A stretch of DNA of 64,000 bases. Source: Symbiodinium natans. Lineage: Eukaryota; Sar; Dinophyceae; Suessiales; Symbiodiniaceae. Shown here in pieces: positions 22,001 to 30,218 of the stretch. Position 1 is the stretch's first letter, and each line of letters opens with the position of its first letter. The stretch is taken from assembly GCA_905221605.1 (NCBI GenBank), contig CAJNDS010000084.1:160001-224000 (forward strand), written 5' to 3'. The notes beneath the pieces were generated by a model that had not been told where the DNA came from, searched no databases, and saw only the letters and a list, made by a program, of their open reading frames with translations. The translations under genes and the position numbers were made by a program.

Positions 22001-22364
22001 ATGTCAGAGCAAAGATTGTTCTTGGGGATGTGAACAGCACACGCATGCTCGGCGCATCTTCAAAGATGGTATCGTAGATGGCCAGGCCCGCAAGTTCGGA
22101 AGAGGTGAACTTGGCAAGAAAGTTTTGCCAACACTGGCGTATCTCTGCTGCCACGGCAGCGGGCAAGTGCAGCTCCTCGAACTCATCCTCATGCACTTGC
22201 TGGTACTTCCGGATGATTGCATCGTTGATCTCCGAGTCGGCGACGCTCTGGCTGTCTTCGGTGAACTCGGTAGCTTCTTCAGCTTCTTCTGTCAATTCGT
22301 CCTCTTCTTCCACATCGTCTGTGCAATGCTCCGTTATCTCTAAGTCCTCGGCAGCGTCGCTCAT
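19002..22364 (-). CDS. Globin-coupled cation channel, copy 1 (three globin-like domains, ankyrin-like region, six-TM channel)
   Basis: 1120 residues from ATG 22364 (the frame extends 4 codons further to a GTG), no introns. Acidic N-terminus 1-60. Globin 1 at about 72-205 has the F-helix pattern LGFQH with candidate proximal His150. Globin-like 2 at about 303-403 has Tyr355 at the aligned position. Globin 3 at about 410-540 reads LGLRH with His487. An ankyrin-like helical region follows (about 575-700). Hydrophobic segments lie near 711-735, 747-768, 800-820, 850-867 and 872-903, a re-entrant pore candidate at 917-935 (WIAALVQMAFGMFP), and S6 near 945-973. S4 lacks the Arg/Lys ladder, so the channel is TRP/polycystin-like, not voltage-gated. 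The C-terminus holds a likely coiled coil (EEKLQHVENRLASMEKLL). I infer a membrane cation channel gated or tuned by heme ligand (O2, NO, CO) or redox state. The architecture is not one I know as described. Confidence 0.85.
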   Translation of the reverse strand: MSDAAEDLEITEHCTDDVEEEDELTEEAEEATEFTEDSQSVADSEINDAIIRKYQQVHEDEFEELHLPAAVAAEIRQCWQNFLAKFTSSELAGLAIYDTIFEDAPSMRVLFTSPRTIFALTFTNFLSNIFSMCNNPFALKSSVETLGFQHLDREVTPARLAIFAGAILNSMDAELGREFAPEARAGIVAMLNYIGGAIVYCRKELGTRIKTVQRSWKIASHSHAGMPSEASPEDVQAEQHAAITVPSDKSRQITEGTEDTVASSGERPDPTAKGKSDADNPRNTADIVGLSDGKDVKVPATFNEMFLFNAAVMGFADSKWMHIVLERFDAMATNVANTTRLQEECDVLSLLISRYNKGQVVLPQFKAVMLASLRSMVPKDWDMDHEVAWNWFWENMEKMLKKMMGVPQSYTKVLNKLLSSLDEASISRTRQVVFQRFFELAPSAESFMKQSSTRMYYIADKIMEMTIDICENTRHVVDDISGLGLRHVGYGVPTEYFPPMVQAYCEAIDNLCHDRMGPEAFRWSLTLITKILTRVILEGSTVVMKAINTNQESAVRQAVAVAPRGKRAMEVLSVSVGTQTISPLYWAIDSGSLNCARAIIEDLLTIRADRDVYYYGCEALFTRHPEIVQKMCTSAPSLLIPLFDGLVWRSRLTKDGSRRVNLYIQHLVQDSKGAFSPTLQWLVQYNNPKIMSHLVVALTTDLIWSRFAALHFLWRRCYFLLTLCLFFVSQSVLKEHTAAEEVFEANVARCVLRLWLYLAGMYGLYSLVKDVAIECHRRQVIRTSILPIPIPKSFASAKKLGQAALVWVLMFMLVFEPILRCASTWMDKNSQYLLFTTHCGVEEEIRIYSVFSAVGMALFWLLLTDCTVFSMRLSAFLLVCGWVAMEVCLFLLALMFLIVVFSTALSSFQHDLVEFDGATTWIAALVQMAFGMFPASGFAATEEDFPIFLCLTLFMALATIFLMNLLIAQLVESYRTMFADMTGFARLNRAGVVVSVLAEARTAQFAKFLRALSFEERLEFNEGDSGPAGGIQIHEPANEFTVTEDSILRYGGPTAPSVPWPEDDRKVEESTEEKLQHVENRLASMEKLLTKMAKTKGINVKNGSRMPSDMNSRSRSTYSD

Positions 22365-22424
22365 CGCACACAGCACTGGGTGTCGGAATGTGCGGCAGCC
22401 TACAGGAGACTCCCTTTACATAAT

Positions 22425-22432
22425 CTTGAGCC
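22425..22432 (-). other. Possible spliced-leader relic upstream of channel copy 1
   Basis: On the coding strand GGCTCAAG, the 3' end of the dinoflagellate spliced leader, sits about 60 bp before the start codon. The same 8-mer stands at 33634-33641 before copy 2. It may be a relic from reinsertion of trans-spliced cDNA, or chance. Confidence 0.35.
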
Positions 22433-25060
22433 GCAGCAACTTACAGCTGTGGGTCATGCTCTAGACTGGGAGTGATGCGATTCGTGACAAGAGAGTCAGC
22501 ATAATCAGACTCATCATACCTTTCGAGATGGTACTGGTCGTGGTCGCGGTAGTTGCCAATAATCACAGCCCCAAAGGGGGGGAATAACCATGCTAGCTTG
22601 CCATGCCTTGCGAAGCTCGTTGGAAGAATCAGAAGGAGTGTCCCACATGGCAATCAAGTTCTGAAAGCTCTGCAAACCGGGATTGGAATTCGGTAATTCG
22701 GCAGGATCGAATAGCAGTCCTCAGGATCGAACTTCAACTCGGCCCCGGATTCAGGACTCAAACTTCCACAAATACGTCCTTAGACCGGATCGCCATCCTC
22801 AGGACTGAATGTCAACAACGGATACATTCACGCACCTACCTGGGTGCGGGCACGTTGTTGGTCCAATGAATAATTGACTATGGACCCCCTACAGGGACCA
22901 GCTACGGCTATGGCGGCTATGGACCCTCCCAAAACTCAAATCAAAAGAGTCCTTGGGAATCTCTACATGCGCATATGGGCCGATCCTTCTTTTGGTGCAT
23001 CCAGGCTTCCGCAGAATTCAGAACGCCAGGTTTTTGCCAGGGCTGAGCCCGAAACGAGCCGCACTCAAACAAGGAATGGCGCAAAGTCCGAAAGTCACCG
23101 GCCCAGCCATTTCAGGACTGAGCTGTGCAAGCAACTTTCTCAATCAAGAGGGAGTTTGGCACAACTACTGCAAGGACCACTGCGTCAAAGGTTGCGTGAA
23201 CGTTGGCTACGACTTGCCCGTGCCCTTCTTGCCCTTTTTGCAACAGCCGCCGGGCTGGGCCGAGGCGAGCGGCGCGCAGCGCTTAAAGCAACAAGAAGCT
23301 GCTTCTACGTGCTGTGGTGTCAATCTTGCTACAATGGTTTTTAGCCTCTGTACATTCCCATGAAGGTTGTTTGTAGGCCGGGTAAGTCACGCAAACACTG
23401 CAGTCTGCAATGGTTATGGCAGTTGCCTACATGTTTGGTCTGGCTGCTGAGGCAGCATGCAGTGCAGTTGCTGAACTATTTCGTTAAGTACCCATCCTTC
23501 CAAGGTTAACCTGAATGTCTTGTTTTGCTTTTCGCGCTTTCATGTATCTTGCTGATGTTGTGCTCTGGATTTTTTCTGCATGTCTGCATGAGCAATCGGG
23601 CCTCGTTCTGCAGAAAAAGCCAAAATGTGCTGAGCTGCCATAAGCTCATAGGCTGAGTTGTAACAGCCGATGGGCCGATGTGCACTTGACGTGCCAAAAA
23701 ACAATGGGCTTTGAATAGCTTTTGGGCTTTAAGATGCGAACAATACACCGTTGGCTGGTGGCTGGTGCTTCCTTGTCCAATTCGGAGGTGGCCAATTCTT
23801 GCCGTTGTCGTGTGCATGCAGAGGAGTTCACTTGCTTTACGAAACAACCCTACACCTGTGTCACGAAACATTCTTCCTGCTTCGATTGTTGCTAGCATCT
23901 GCTCCTTTAGCGCTGCTGTGCAAGAATCGTGCAAGAAGTGGACCAAGTGCTGGGGCAGGACATGCCTGTTACCAGTCACCAAGTGGAAGGCCGAGGAAGC
24001 GCTGCTCACTATGGACCTTCTTGGAAAGCAGTTACCGTGCCAGCATGCTTTTTGGTGGTGGCCGACTTGAAGAGAGCTGGCCTGGGGGTGAATGCGGTGA
24101 ATGAGCTCCTGCAAGTCGGGGCAGACCATTTGGCAAGACAACACAGGTCGCTTGAACATGCAGAGCCTTTCCAAAAGCACATGCTCCAAGATGGATGTCT
24201 CAGTGTGGAGAAGCCCCGTCTTGCCAAGCAGGCTTGAAATACTTGGAGCTGCGGAAGTTGCACATGAAGGAGCGGAACCTGGTTGCGGGCCTTGGGAAAA
24301 GGCCACTGCATACTTACGTGCCTGGCGCCATTCAGCGTGGCTCCTGCCAGGTGACGTTCAGACACTTCAGGAACTTTTGCGGCTTTTGTTTCCCAGCCAA
24401 ATCAATGCAATAAAGTTGCAGGGGACTCTTTCATCGAAAGGGTCGACCGTAGAGCCTGGGACTGTGATCTTCTGTGGCATTCTTGGGGGCTCCCTGGGCT
24501 GACATTTTTCTCGCGGCGATTCCACACAATTTGTGGAGGACGGAAACCTGGACTCGAACTTGAGCGCATGTTTAGATTGGCGCCTGTTGCTTTGCAACCT
24601 GGGGTGCAAGCATCACCTGTCCAAAGCCATCAGGCATGCGACGGCATGCGGCGTCATATTGCAACACGGTCTGTCTGACAGACCTGGCGGCCCCACCGAT
24701 CCGATCCATTCTGCACTCCTAATTAGATGAGCTGCCTTCACTTGTAAAAAAAAACACGTCATTTCTAGAGGCCGGAGTCCCCCAATGCCTGCCATGAGAG
24801 TGCATAATGGAGTGCAGGAGAGCGAGCATCAGCTTTCACTCCTTTACGTCGGGCCCGCTGATCAAGCATCTGCCACTCCTGCAAGCCTGCAAGGCAAAGC
24901 AGCCCTGCCATTGGGCAGGACTGGATTCTGCCCTGCTGTTTGCTCACAGATTGTTGCGTCGCTTGGACTAAGCCAGCTAGAAGCCTAATGAAGCTCGTGC
25001 ACTCGAACCGGAAACCTAATTGAGGTAGGGTTTTTGTTGCTACGGTATCCCCAAAAGGAC
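22433..25060. other. No supported gene; one long open frame of doubtful reality
   Basis: A minus-strand frame of 266 codons (23506-24306) is longer than expected by chance but is rich in Ser, His, Cys and Leu and shows no domain. The opposite strand is also open across 23929-24237. I do not call either a gene. Confidence 0.45.
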
Positions 25061-25064
25061 TCCT

Positions 25065-25980
25065 CTAAACATATATGATCATATATGTGTATATATATAT
25101 ATACATAATGCAAAACTGGTCCGGCGTCTGGCGTGTCGCCCACCCTCACTCATGGTATGGTCTGCCAGGGTGATGGGGGGGGTTTTGGGGCTTAGGGACA
25201 GAAGCCCCCAAGCCCTAGGCCCAAACCCTGGAAACCCTAAACTTGCAAAAGCTCTGTAAGCCGCAAAACCCCAAGCCCTGAAACCCTAAAACGCCATACA
25301 CCCTAACCCGCAAAACCGCCCACAGCCGCATGGGGGGGGTGGAGTGCAGAGCCTAAACCCCAACACCCTAAAACCCTAGGCCCTAAAAGGCTAGGCCCAC
25401 AGCCACACGACAGAGGGGGAGGGGGGGGTGAATTCTGCTAATTCGGCCTCACTATTCTATTGTTTAGCTTGTGATCGTCCCAGAAACTGTCCTTCATCGT
25501 TTATGCGCGGGTGTCCCAGTAGCTGTTCTTCGTTCTCATGTACATGCAGGTCTATTGCGGCTGGCATGCTTCAGAAACCTGCAAAGAAAGGCTTTGCACT
25601 GCCGAAATTGTTCCATGTGCTGTTGGGTGACCTCGCCAAAGTGAACAAAAAAAGACAATGGCAGGCACGTGGGGGGGACCACATTTCTATACATGTATAT
25701 ATATATATATGATCAGCGCGCACACGCCTCCCCCCCACCCCACCTCCCGTGCCCTGCACCTTCAACCCTGAACCCTTAACACCCTTTCTACCCTAAACCA
25801 AAATTACCTCAGCCCTAAACCCCACACGCTAACCCCTGAAACCTGAAAACCCAAACCCTAAACCCGACACCAAACCACGGACAGAGAGGGGGGACTGGTA
25901 GTGGGTGGGTTGAAGGGATGCGTAACCGCGAACCGGGATCACACGTATGTATATATATATATATACATGCTCACCCCCCC
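25065..25980. repeat. Telomere-like CCCTAAA tracts with TA palindromes and C/G runs
   Basis: Degenerate CCCTAAA-type repeats occupy about 25198-25410 and 25750-25870. Perfect or near-perfect (TA)n palindromes lie at 25071-25107, 25689-25714 and 25941-25970, next to runs of G or C (about 25177-25184, 25332-25339, 25420-25428, 25729-25736, 25972-25985). TTTAGGG is the telomere repeat reported for dinoflagellates, so this looks like decayed interstitial telomeric sequence. Confidence 0.65.
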
Positions 25981-26156
25981 CCCCCATGATCCACGTTTCT
26001 GCTTGGAAACAGATGGATCTTGGGAGGAGAGGGCTATGAGCTAGCGATAAAAACGCCGACAGGGCCGATAAAGACCTATATCATGTCAAGTCAGGAAGGT
26101 CATTTACATCAACAAGGTATAAAAATACCCGAAGAAATCATAATTTTGCTTAGAAA

Positions 26157-26621
26157 GCTCGAGCCGGCTTGAATTTTCCAAAAAAAACTGACTCAGTAGG
26201 TGGCCGAAACACGAGCAGGCGCGAATTTTCCAACAAAAACCTAAACTTCAGGATGTATGGCTCCAGCAGCCATGTAGATCCTGAAACTTAGGTTCTTGTA
26301 TGGAATATTCGAGCCTGCTTAAGTTTCCTGGACCTGGAGCTTCAAGCATTTTAGGAAAATTCGAGCCGGCTCGAATTTTCTAAAACAAATGCTGAAACCA
26401 TGATTGTGTGACCCCAAGGCCTCATAGATGACATAATTTAGGTGTTTGTTGGAAAATTCGAGCCTGCTCGAGTTTTCGCGACCTGGTGCTTCAAGAATAT
26501 TCGGAGAATTCGAGCCGGCTCGAATTTTCTAAAAATGCTGAAACCACGGCTGTGTGACCCCAAGGCCTCATAGATGACAGAATTTGCGTTTTTTGGAAAA
26601 TTCGAGCCGACTCGAGTTTTC
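26157..26621. repeat. Cluster of seven palindromes (TTCGAGCCGGCTCGAA family) in a ~150-bp tandem repeat
   Basis: Copies near 26157, 26212, 26306, 26355-26380 (26-bp perfect palindrome), 26452-26477, 26507-26526 (20-bp perfect) and 26596-26621. Between them a longer unit repeats at about 26379-26465 and 26527-26611 (sharing a segment with GTGTGACCCCAAGG), with a more diverged copy near 26230-26310. Each palindrome can fold into a hairpin. More copies lie at 34566-34917. Confidence 0.85.
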
Positions 26622-26637
26622 CCTAAATCTCTTGAAA

Positions 26638-26704
26638 TGCTGACTGCGATGATACAATCAGTAGCATTAATTACTAATTCTAATTCAATTGTTAAGTTTC
26701 CCAT
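26638..26704 (-). pseudogene. Truncated ORF at the left edge of the AT-rich island
   Basis: ATG at 26704 opens a frame of about 22 residues (begins MGNLTIELEL) of island-like codon use. It then runs into the palindrome repeats at about 26640, where composition changes abruptly. It looks like a gene start cut by the island border. Confidence 0.35.
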
Positions 26705-26857
26705 ATATTTTCACAACAAATACTGAAATTGTGCGCAATGGCTTAAATCCAACAGCCGTTTTATTCTTAAACCCTTGACATTTAATATGAGAACTACCTT
26801 TGTGTAATTCAAAACATAAATTATCATTGAGGAAATGTTTAATGAAAGAATTTCAGA

Positions 26858-27019
26858 TTACATAGACTTGTTGTTCTTCTTACCTTTCACCTCCTTAACT
26901 GCTTCTACGTCATTATTCTCAACTAACTTTCTTATCTCTTCGTAAGCATTTTGTTTGATGTTCTTCTCTTTCTTCGGTTTCTCTATTTGTTCGTATGTTG
27001 TTGCTTTCGTATGACGCAT
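26858..27019 (-). CDS. Small charged protein, function unknown (AT-rich island)
   Basis: 53 residues from ATG 27019 to TAA. Very rich in Lys and Glu with a helical KLVENNDVEAVKEV segment. It begins 13 bp after the stop of the 27033-27344 frame, on the same strand. Not recognised. Confidence 0.4.
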   Translation of the reverse strand: MRHTKATTYEQIEKPKKEKNIKQNAYEEIRKLVENNDVEAVKEVKGKKNNKSM

Positions 27020-27032
27020 TATTAAATATAAT

Positions 27033-27344
27033 TTAGATCATTGAATCAAACTGTTGTAAAATCTCTTCTTCGGTTACAGGTAGATTTCCTGCTTTGTTTT
27101 TAGCGTTGCTTACATCTTCATAAGAATGATTTTGCAGATGGTCTAATGTTGGTTCATTTGATGTTTTACGTCCTTTATCAAACATACTAACGGGGTCTCC
27201 TGCTTTTCGTATTCTTAAATTTGTCCCACGGTCTTTCTGGTCATTGTCCTGATACAAAGGACAACCAGAACTACGACTTCTGAATACATTACCATAATCA
27301 TTGTTTGATTGTTGTCCCGATGCTGAACCTAAACAATGACTCAT
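27033..27344 (-). CDS. Hydrophilic 103-residue protein, function unknown (AT-rich island)
   Basis: ATG 27344 to TAA 27033. Polar, Asn/Asp/Ser/Lys-rich, ending in an acidic EEEILQQFD segment; it has the look of a real soluble protein. Its ATG overlaps the stop of the upstream frame as ATGA, a translational-coupling arrangement of compact genomes. Not recognised. Confidence 0.5.
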   Translation of the reverse strand: MSHCLGSASGQQSNNDYGNVFRSRSSGCPLYQDNDQKDRGTNLRIRKAGDPVSMFDKGRKTSNEPTLDHLQNHSYEDVSNAKNKAGNLPVTEEEILQQFDSMI

Positions 27345-27627
27345 AACATCAGTAATTCCAGTACTTTGTAACCATCTATTTCAATAAAACCGTCTTGAAT
27401 GAACTTATCTACATCTTTATAACGCTGAGTCTGTTGCGTCTTATATAAAGGTAGTTTTGAGTCACCATAAACATCTCTACCGCCTTTAGTCCCAGCAATA
27501 TGTAAAATAGAACCATTTGATGAATCTCTGTCCCCGCTAATTTGTCTCTAACTTCAATATGTAGTCTGCTTCTTGTGTTAGGCGCTTTATATAAAACCCC
27601 TTCACTTCTTCTTTTATGTTTGTGCAT
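27341..27627 (-). pseudogene. Frameshifted ~95-residue gene (AT-rich island)
   Basis: ATG 27627 opens a basic N-terminus. At a run of four G (plus strand C at 27532-27535) the plausible coding signal moves to another frame, which continues with protein-like sequence (for example GTKGGRDVYGDSKLPLY) to a TGA at 27341 overlapping the next ATG. Without the shift the frame ends at 27409. One base gained or lost, or a sequencing error in the run, explains it. Not recognised. Confidence 0.4.
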
Positions 27628-27671
27628 TATACAAAAATGATTTATAAATTATTTTGTGTAATTAATGAATC

Positions 27672-27788
27672 ATGTTGAAGTTCAAGAAGGTGTATGTTGA
27701 TAGTTATTATAGAGTGAATGACAGACATGTGCAAAGAGCACACAACCAAATCCACAAACGGATTATGTTTGTAGATTTCTGTTGTTAA
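27672..27788 (+). CDS. Small divergent ORF (AT-rich island)
   Basis: 38 residues from ATG 27672, basic and Tyr-rich (begins MLKFKKVYVDSYY). It diverges from the minus-strand group across a 44-bp gap, which would suit a shared regulatory region. It may be truncated at its 3' side. Not recognised. Confidence 0.25.
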   Translation: MLKFKKVYVDSYYRVNDRHVQRAHNQIHKRIMFVDFCC

Positions 27789-27938
27789 AAGTATAAAGAA
27801 GGAATAGCAAGTTGTAGCTTCAGACATGGCAAGACATGAAAGTATCGTAACTACCGGTGTTTTTCACTTCAACCATATGATTATGTGTAAGCACAGGTGC
27901 AGAAGGGCAAGCAAGAAAAGGACACATATGGATCATGC

Positions 27939-27958
27939 GGGGGGGGGGGGGTGTGACC

Positions 27959-27990
<32 letters not shown>

Positions 27991-28016
27991 GTATATATAT
28001 ATATGTGTACACATAT
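27939..28016. repeat. G run next to a (TA)n palindrome
   Basis: 13 G (27939-27951) followed by TATA/CATATA palindromic repeats to 28016. Same pairing as in the 25-26 kb modules. Confidence 0.85.
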
Positions 28017-28315
28017 AAGTATACAATCACCAATAGGCTTGTTGCTTTAAATGAGCTCTTACCAATAACTGCAATGGAATTCTTCTGACAGGCTTCAAGT
28101 ATAAACACTAGACCATACTCGACTCCTACATCTTGTTTAGGTGCGACATGCTGGATCCCAGCGAAGCAAAAAAAAAGGGAGTGGCCACCAAACACCGTTT
28201 ATGGTGACGTGGGCTTGTGAAATCTTGTTAGAGGCACGCTCCGAGGCTCAAGTGCTTCGAACGTGTATTGGGGCATGTTAGGACATGTTAGGGCAAAGTT
28301 TGGGGTGCCTCAGAG

Positions 28316-29015
28316 CTATGCAGATCGTCACGACCGCCGGCGTGGTTTAACCACGCGGGGCATGCCTCCAAAGGCATACATAGGGACTCCTGGACCCTAA
28401 ACCGCATCAGGGTTGCAGGCTTCTCCACTCCTCGTGCGGCCAATAAGTTCCAGTGCTCCCCCAACCCTCCTGAAGCTGCGTCAGCTTATCCGGTTTCTCG
28501 CCTCGGTACTATAGCCAGCCGAAGCCTCCACGAGGGCTGAAAAGTCCAGTTTAGGCTTCCAGAGACTTCCCCAAAACCGCACTCTACGAAAGGCGGTGCT
28601 AGACGGGCCGAATTCCCGCAGAGGGGGCGCAAAGTGACGTTGGCAGCCTGCTTTTTCTGAGCTCCATCCTAATGCAGTCTATATAGTCTAGTGATGTCTA
28701 GTGACTTGAACAACTTAGGGTTTCCGACTCTCACCTTCAAGCCCCCACATCGCCCACTGCAAAGGGCGGCAGTGTCGCGACCTGCCTGACAAGCAGACAG
28801 GGTTCCTTGGCCGCCGTTCCTTCTCCATCAGGCAGTGGCAACATAAGGCCAGAATCTACCGATACATCATGAGGTGCGCCTGGAAAGGACCCTAGCGAAC
28901 GGCTGCCAAGAGCTCCGCAAGGCGGCCATGCGCTACAACAGTAAGAGCCTGTCTAGCATGGAGCCGTGAAGCGCCCTCCCCCACAGCCTTCTCTTGCTGT
29001 TGAGCTAGGCTGATC
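28316..29015 (+). repeat. Diverged duplicated block, copy 2 (paired with 17821-18545)
   Basis: Counterpart of the block below channel copy 1. The exon-like frame of copy 1 is interrupted here by small indels and a stop, so this copy is probably decayed. Confidence 0.4.
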
Positions 29016-30218
29016 AACTCGGAAACACAGCAGCTCCGACACTGAACCCCCAAACTTGAAGGGTGGGTGCAACATGAAGAAGGTACTAAGCTGGCCCGGC
29101 TTTGCCAGGGTGAGGTCAACGTGCTTTAGCCTGTTAAAAAGGATATGACTTGGCATTGTTATTGTGCCGGATGATTTGTTGATTCTCATTTAGACCATGT
29201 CGCAGTTCACACCCTCCGAATGGTACAAAGCACAGCTCTTCTGATCATCCAAAGACTACAAATTGAAGCATTCCTGACTAACTCTAAAATCTGGGAACTT
29301 CAGCACGAAACTTTTACTTGCGAGGCGAGGCGAAAGGGACCCTTCACCCTGTGCATCCCCCCCCCCCCCCCCCTTCCCCCCCCAAAGTCTTGTATGTCAA
29401 GCTAGGGCGTTGCTGGAAAGCAGGCTTTGGTTTGACCAGGCTGAGGCCAACTCTTGGGCCCAAACAAATACATAAATATGAGAAACAAAAGGATAGAGCT
29501 TGCCTTCGTTTTTGGAAGGGGGGGGGGGGGGTTGTTGGGGTGGAGCGGAGCCGCCCCCCCCCCCCCCCCCCCACGGTTCTTTCACGTTTCTGCGCTTCAG
29601 CGGCCAGATTTAGTCAATTGTAGCCACATCCATTTCACCTATCATTACTATTGCGACTGCCAATGGAAATTTGGCGTCGGGGATGCTTCATTTTCAATAC
29701 AGACTTCTACTGTGAAAGTAGTATATGGTAGTATGTATTCATTTTCTTGCTGCCTTCCTTCTCGCTCTCGCTCTCCCCGTTGTTGTGTTCTGTCTGTCTT
29801 GCCGGATGATTTTGGTTGAAGCTTACTTGGAACGCTGTTCAGTCTAACTAAGGTTGACCGCTCAGCTCTTCAGATCAGCCAGGGGAAGACCTGTACATGC
29901 TGCACGCACATTAGGTACTGGAACTGCACTTGCTTGAGCACGATGCCCCTCCAAAAGGATGCGCCGAATCCAATTCTGAAAACACATCCTGACATGAATC
30001 TGTCTTGTTGAATGTTCATACGGCAATATATGGGACGAACCTTTCCCTTCGGGGTGGCTTGTGGTATCTTGAGGTGCATGGTAGGGATGTCGATACCCCA
30101 AAGCTTCAGTCAGAGCTCATTGGATTCGGGCTAAAGGATCACGAGGATCACGAGGATCACAGGAATACACAATAATGCACATGAATCTTGCTGCCTGTGG
30201 CAGGGCTGCTCACTGGAT
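29016..30218. other. No supported gene; paired C and G homopolymers
   Basis: C runs at 29357-29373, 29376-29383 and 29554-29572 flank a G run at 29518-29531, so the segment could fold into a long G:C hairpin. Proline-rich frames across it are artefacts. Confidence 0.6.

Larger units (their letters stand above)
26622..27830. other. AT-rich island with compact overlapping small ORFs, probably foreign
   Basis: About 1.2 kb visibly richer in A+T than the surroundings. It carries four closely packed minus-strand frames (27341-27627, 27033-27344, 26858-27019 and the truncated 26638-26704) and a divergent plus-strand frame (27672-27788). Two frames overlap as ATGA and the next gap is 13 bp. That density is typical of phage, bacterial, plasmid or viral DNA and unlike the host. 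I recognise none of the proteins. Alternatives are an integrated element, a piece of organellar or bacterial DNA, or an assembly chimera. Confidence 0.55.

Noticed and set aside
23506-24306. A 266-codon minus-strand open frame
   Set aside because: No recognisable domain, Ser/His/Cys/Leu-rich composition typical of antisense or non-coding frames, and overlapping open frames on the other strand.
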